A stretch of DNA of 64,000 bases from Rhodocyclaceae bacterium (GTDB taxonomy: Bacteria > Pseudomonadota > Gammaproteobacteria > Burkholderiales > Rhodocyclaceae). A program made the position numbers and the translations under genes. The stretch is from positions 25,950-89,949 of the forward strand of contig JAJVIJ010000028.1 of NCBI GenBank assembly GCA_022072095.1, given 5' to 3'. Positions 61,073 to 64,000 of this stretch are shown here, piece after piece. The notes below the pieces were generated by a model that was not told the origin of the DNA, ran no database searches, and saw only the letters and a list, made by a program, of their open reading frames with translations. Each line of letters opens with the position of its first letter. The first letter of the stretch is position 1.

Positions 61073-62953
61073 TCAGAACAGCCCTTCGAGCGCACTGACG
61101 CGCTGGCCGGTCATCGCCCGGCGCACACTGGCGTCCATGCGTCGTCCGGCGAATTCGGTGCTGCCGCGATTGAGCGCGTCGGTCGCGCGCTTCAGCTCGG
61201 CAAGATCATCCGGTCCGCAGGTTTCCAGCGTTTCGGCGAGCCGGTACATCAGCTCGCGCAGGTGGGCGCGTTCGGGCGGTGCGAGCAATGCCTCGCCGTC
61301 CTCGGCCAGGGCCGCCTCGGTGGCGTCGAGCAGACGCCGAGCGTCGACTTCGGCCTCGCGCAGCATGCGCTGCTGCATGTCCTCGGCCGCGGCCTGCTGC
61401 GAATCGGCGAGCATGCGCGTGATCTCGTCGTCGCCGAGGCCGTAGGAGGGTTTCACGGCGATCTCTGCCTCGACCCCCGACGACAGTTCGCGCGCCGCGA
61501 CGGACAGCAGGCCATCGGCATCGATCTGGAAGGTGACACGTATGCGTGCCGCGCCGGCCACCATCGGCGGCATGCCATGCAGTGTGAAGCGGGCGAGCGA
61601 GCGGCAGTCGCTGACCAGCTCGCGTTCCCCTTGCAGCACGTGCAGGCTCATCGCCGTCTGGCCATCCTTGAAGGTGGTGAATTCCTGCGCCCGTGCGCAG
61701 GGAATGGTGGCATTGCGCGGAATGATGCGCTCCATGAGCCCGCCCATGGTTTCGATCCCCAGCGACAGCGGCGTCACGTCGAGCAGCAGCCAGCCATCGC
61801 TGGCGCGGTTGCCGACGAGCAGATCGGCCTGGGTCGCGGCGCCGAGGGCGACCACCTGGTCCGGATCCAGGTCGGTCAGTGGCGCGCGCCCAAAGAATTC
61901 GGCCACCGCGTTGCGGATCTGTGGCATGCGCGTCGCACCGCCCACCAGCACGACACCCTGGATGGCGTCGACGCCCAGGCGGACATCGCGCAATGCCTTG
62001 CGGACCGGTGCGAGCGTGCGCTGCACCAAGTCACCCGTGAGCGCCTCGAAAGTCGCCCGCGACAGCACCAGCGCGACCTCCGTGGTGGCGAGCGCGACGC
62101 GCACCGGCACGCTGTCGACTTCGGACAGCGCCTCCTTCGCACACCGTGCCGCGGTGAGCAGGCGCCGCCGGTCGGCGAGCGTGATGTCGCCCAAGCGGCA
62201 TTGCTCGATGACCCAGTCGGCGATGCGCGCGTCGAAATCGTCGCCCCCCAGCGCGGCATCGCCACAGGTCGCACGCACCTCGAACACGCCGCGCATCAGT
62301 TGCAGGATCGACAGGTCGAAGGTACCGCCGCCCAGGTCGTAGACGGCATAGAGGCCTTCCGCGCCCCGATCCAGACCATAGGCGATGGCGGCGGCGGTGG
62401 GTTCGTTGATCAGGCGCAGCACGTCGAGGCCGGCGAGTCGCGCCGCGTCCTTGGTGGCCTGACGTTGCGCGTCGTCGAAATAGGCGGGTACCGTGATCAC
62501 GGCACCTTCGATATCCCCATCCAGTGCGGCCTGCGCGCGTGCCTTCAGCGCCGCGAGCAGCGTGGCACCCACTTCGACTGGCGTGAGTACGCCGGCCACG
62601 GTGTCGATGGCGACCTGACTGCTACGGTCGACCAGCCGATAGGGCCACGGCGCGCTTCGATCCAGATCGGCCAGTGCCCGCCCCATCAGTCGCTTGGCCG
62701 ACGCGATCGTATTGGCTGGGTCCGCGGCCATGCAGGCGAGCGCCTCGTAGCCGGTGTGGTCCGGGCCTTCGGCCTGGTAGTGGACCACTGAGGGCAGCAA
62801 TACACGTCCGTCGGCATCCTCCAGGGCACGGGCGACGCCGCTTTGCACGCAGGCGACCAGCGAATGCGTCGTGCCCAGGTCGATGCCGACCGCCAGGCGC
62901 CGCTGGTGCGGCGCGGGTGCCAGGCCCGGCTCGGAGATGTGCAGAAGCGCCAT
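61073..62953 (-). CDS. hscA: HscA, Hsp70-type chaperone for Fe-S cluster transfer
   Basis: 626-aa Hsp70 that binds IscU to promote cluster transfer. ATPase landmarks are [75 protein letters not shown] and [17 protein letters not shown]. The C-terminal domain lacks the DnaK EEVD-type tail. It begins 12 nt after the iscA stop. The usual partner hscB between iscA and hscA is absent here. Confidence 0.95.
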   Translation of the reverse strand: MALLHISEPGLAPAPHQRRLAVGIDLGTTHSLVACVQSGVARALEDADGRVLLPSVVHYQAEGPDHTGYEALACMAADPANTIASAKRLMGRALADLDRSAPWPYRLVDRSSQVAIDTVAGVLTPVEVGATLLAALKARAQAALDGDIEGAVITVPAYFDDAQRQATKDAARLAGLDVLRLINEPTAAAIAYGLDRGAEGLYAVYDLGGGTFDLSILQLMRGVFEVRATCGDAALGGDDFDARIADWVIEQCRLGDITLADRRRLLTAARCAKEALSEVDSVPVRVALATTEVALVLSRATFEALTGDLVQRTLAPVRKALRDVRLGVDAIQGVVLVGGATRMPQIRNAVAEFFGRAPLTDLDPDQVVALGAATQADLLVGNRASDGWLLLDVTPLSLGIETMGGLMERIIPRNATIPCARAQEFTTFKDGQTAMSLHVLQGERELVSDCRSLARFTLHGMPPMVAGAARIRVTFQIDADGLLSVAARELSSGVEAEIAVKPSYGLGDDEITRMLADSQQAAAEDMQQRMLREAEVDARRLLDATEAALAEDGEALLAPPERAHLRELMYRLAETLETCGPDDLAELKRATDALNRGSTEFAGRRMDASVRRAMTGQRVSALEGLF

Positions 62954-62965
62954 CGGTTCGGTGAC

Positions 62966-63289
62966 TCAGACCGCGAACGACTCACCGCAGCCGCAGGCGC
63001 CCTTGGCGTTGGGGTTGTCGAACTTGAAGCCTTCGTTCAGGCCCTCGCGCACGAAATCGAGCACCGTGCCGTCGAGATAGGCATGGCTTTTCGGGTCCAC
63101 CAGCAGCGTGACGCCATGGCTGTCGAAATGCAGATCGTCGTCAGCTGCCTGATCGGCAAATTCCAGCGCGTAAGCCAGTCCGGAACAGCCGCTGGTCTTG
63201 ACGGCGAGCTTGAGACCGATGCCCTTGCCACGCTTGGCCAGAAAGTTCTGCACGCGCTGCGCCGCGCGCTCGGTGAGCGTAACGGTCAT
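62966..63289 (-). CDS. iscA: IscA, A-type Fe-S carrier protein
   Basis: 107-aa A-type carrier with the three conserved cysteines C-x64-[16 protein letters not shown] and [30 protein letters not shown] is the IscA N-terminus. ATG 63289 is preceded by AGGA; the frame is open further upstream in the overlapping erpA-like region. It carries or stores Fe-S clusters between IscU and targets. Confidence 0.94.
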   Translation of the reverse strand: MTVTLTERAAQRVQNFLAKRGKGIGLKLAVKTSGCSGLAYALEFADQAADDDLHFDSHGVTLLVDPKSHAYLDGTVLDFVREGLNEGFKFDNPNAKGACGCGESFAV

Positions 63290-63296
63290 GATGTCC

Positions 63297-63653
63297 TCAT
63301 ACTGAAAACGAGCTGCCGCAGCCGCATGAGCTGCTGGCATTGGGGTTGCGGATGACGAAGCGGGCGCCGTCCAGTCCGTCCTCGAAATCGATTTCGGCGT
63401 TGCTCAGGTATTGCATGCTCATCGAATCGACGAGCAGCGTCACGCCGTGGCGATCGAAACGGAAATCGTCTTCGCCGATGCGCTCCTCGAATGCGAAGCC
63501 GTACTGGAATCCGGAGCAGCCGCCGCCGGTTACATAGACGCGCAGCTTCAGTGCCGGATTCTGTTCCTCGGCGATCAGCTCCTTCACCTTGGTGGCGGCG
63601 CTGTCGCTGAAAAACAGCGGTGGCGCATCGAGGTCAATGGCAAGTTCCGACAT
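63297..63653 (-). CDS. erpA: ErpA/IscA-type Fe-S insertion protein
   Basis: 118-aa second A-type carrier, with [15 protein letters not shown] and [14 protein letters not shown] cysteine motifs. The ErpA subfamily typically keeps [14 protein letters not shown] and [42 protein letters not shown], both seen here. ATG 63653 was chosen from the family N-terminus; an upstream in-frame ATG is not supported. It lies between iscU and iscA. Confidence 0.92.
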   Translation of the reverse strand: MSELAIDLDAPPLFFSDSAATKVKELIAEEQNPALKLRVYVTGGGCSGFQYGFAFEERIGEDDFRFDRHGVTLLVDSMSMQYLSNAEIDFEDGLDGARFVIRNPNASSSCGCGSSFSV

Positions 63654-63686
63654 GGTGAGGGTCCTCGTTCGGAGAGTCATTCGGGA

Positions 63687-64000
63687 TCAGTCGGCGGTGA
63701 CCGACGCGCACACCGGGTAATCGCCGGTGGTCTCGCCGGTCGTCTGCCTGGCGCGGAAATCCGCGACGGCGGCCTTGATGGCATCCTCGGCGAGGATGGA
63801 GCAATGGATTTTGACGGGGGGCAGGGCGAGTTCGGAGGCGATCTCGGTATTCTTGATGGTCATGGCCTCGTCGAGCGTCTTGCCCTTGACCCATTCGGTC
63901 ACCAGGGACGAGGACGCGATCGCCGAGCCGCAGCCATAGGTCTTGAAGCGCGCCTCCTCGATCACGCCCTCGGCGTTCACGCGGATCTGCAACTTCATCA
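63687..64000 (-). CDS. iscU: IscU Fe-S cluster scaffold (5' part beyond window edge)
   Basis: Scaffold on which IscS assembles [2Fe-2S] clusters. The visible part starts inside the protein (MKLQIRVNAEGVIEEARFKTYGCGSAIASSSLVTEWVKGKTLDEA) and includes the HSC-binding LPPVKIHCSILAEDAIKAA motif. The N-terminal first Cys ligand is outside the window; the Met near the edge is internal. The C-terminus runs about 20 residues past the usual end and finishes DYPVCASVTAD, adding an extra cysteine. iscS, if present, lies to the right. Confidence 0.94.
   Translation of the reverse strand, partial: MKLQIRVNAEGVIEEARFKTYGCGSAIASSSLVTEWVKGKTLDEAMTIKNTEIASELALPPVKIHCSILAEDAIKAAVADFRARQTTGETTGDYPVCASVTAD

Noticed and set aside
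1..64000. tRNA, rRNA or CRISPR arrays
   Set aside because: No cloverleaf-like gene, rRNA stretch or regularly spaced repeats were recognised by eye; a covariance-model scan would be decisive.

Overview
The window is a high-GC (roughly two-thirds G+C by eye) proteobacterial chromosome segment, densely coding, with no rRNA, tRNA or CRISPR array that I could find. Gene content and order (surA-lptD, amgK/murU, pepP-ubiH, birA-coaX-SPOR, zapD-coaE, ntrBC-glnA, a tripartite-tricarboxylate 'Bug' receptor, nifENX-fdxB-nifQ) suggest a nitrogen-fixing betaproteobacterium, or a gammaproteobacterium close to that boundary. No species assignment is possible from the sequence alone.

Layout. (1) 1-9100: outer-membrane assembly genes surA and lptD on the minus strand, divergent from amgK. 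The amgK-murU cell-wall recycling operon is interrupted by a 2-gene restriction-modification unit (BglII-like nuclease plus MT-A70-type adenine methylase). The unit is bracketed by a 294-bp direct repeat of the 3' end of amgK, so amgK itself stays intact. (2) 9092-26504: ubiH, then a catabolic operon (two crotonases, E1 alpha/beta and E2 of a 2-oxoacid dehydrogenase, acyl-CoA dehydrogenase, acyl-CoA ligase), two orphan solute receptors, a hemerythrin, malic enzyme, quinone oxidoreductase, a CorC/HlyC-type membrane protein, yacG and grxD. (3) 26659-34114: SulP transporter, yicC, a Ser/Thr kinase and PP2C phosphatase pair, rph-rdgB-hemW. (4) 34167-46370, all minus strand: GntR regulator, threonylcarbamoyl-AMP synthase, purEK, zapD, coaE, SPOR protein, coaX, birA, ntrC, ntrB, a DUF4124 protein and glnA, with a sigma-54/NtrC control region in front of glnA. 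(5) 46545-48856: CDF cation exporter, rhodanese, cupin. (6) 49254-54220: nifE, nifN, nifX, the DUF269 and DUF683 nif genes, fdxB and nifQ, behind a sigma-54-type promoter. (7) 54445-60659: a second sigma-54-type promoter followed by a PAS sensor kinase, a LuxR-type response regulator, a 22-bp palindrome, a DJ-1/PfpI protein resembling isonitrile hydratases, an NrtABC/CynABD-like ABC importer and cyanase. (8) 60711-64000, minus strand: an isc cluster (iscU, erpA-like, iscA, hscA, fdx) running off the right edge.

How the genes fit together: glnA-ntrBC, the nif FeMo-cofactor genes, and the cyanate (possibly isonitrile) utilisation locus all look nitrogen-related and all carry sigma-54-type promoters. 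The isc genes next door supply Fe-S clusters. The most unusual structures are the restriction-modification insertion with long target duplication in amgK, and the regulated DJ-1/ABC importer/cyanase operon attached to the nif region. Coordinates come from reading frames and start-site inspection; family assignments come from recognised motifs, not database searches.
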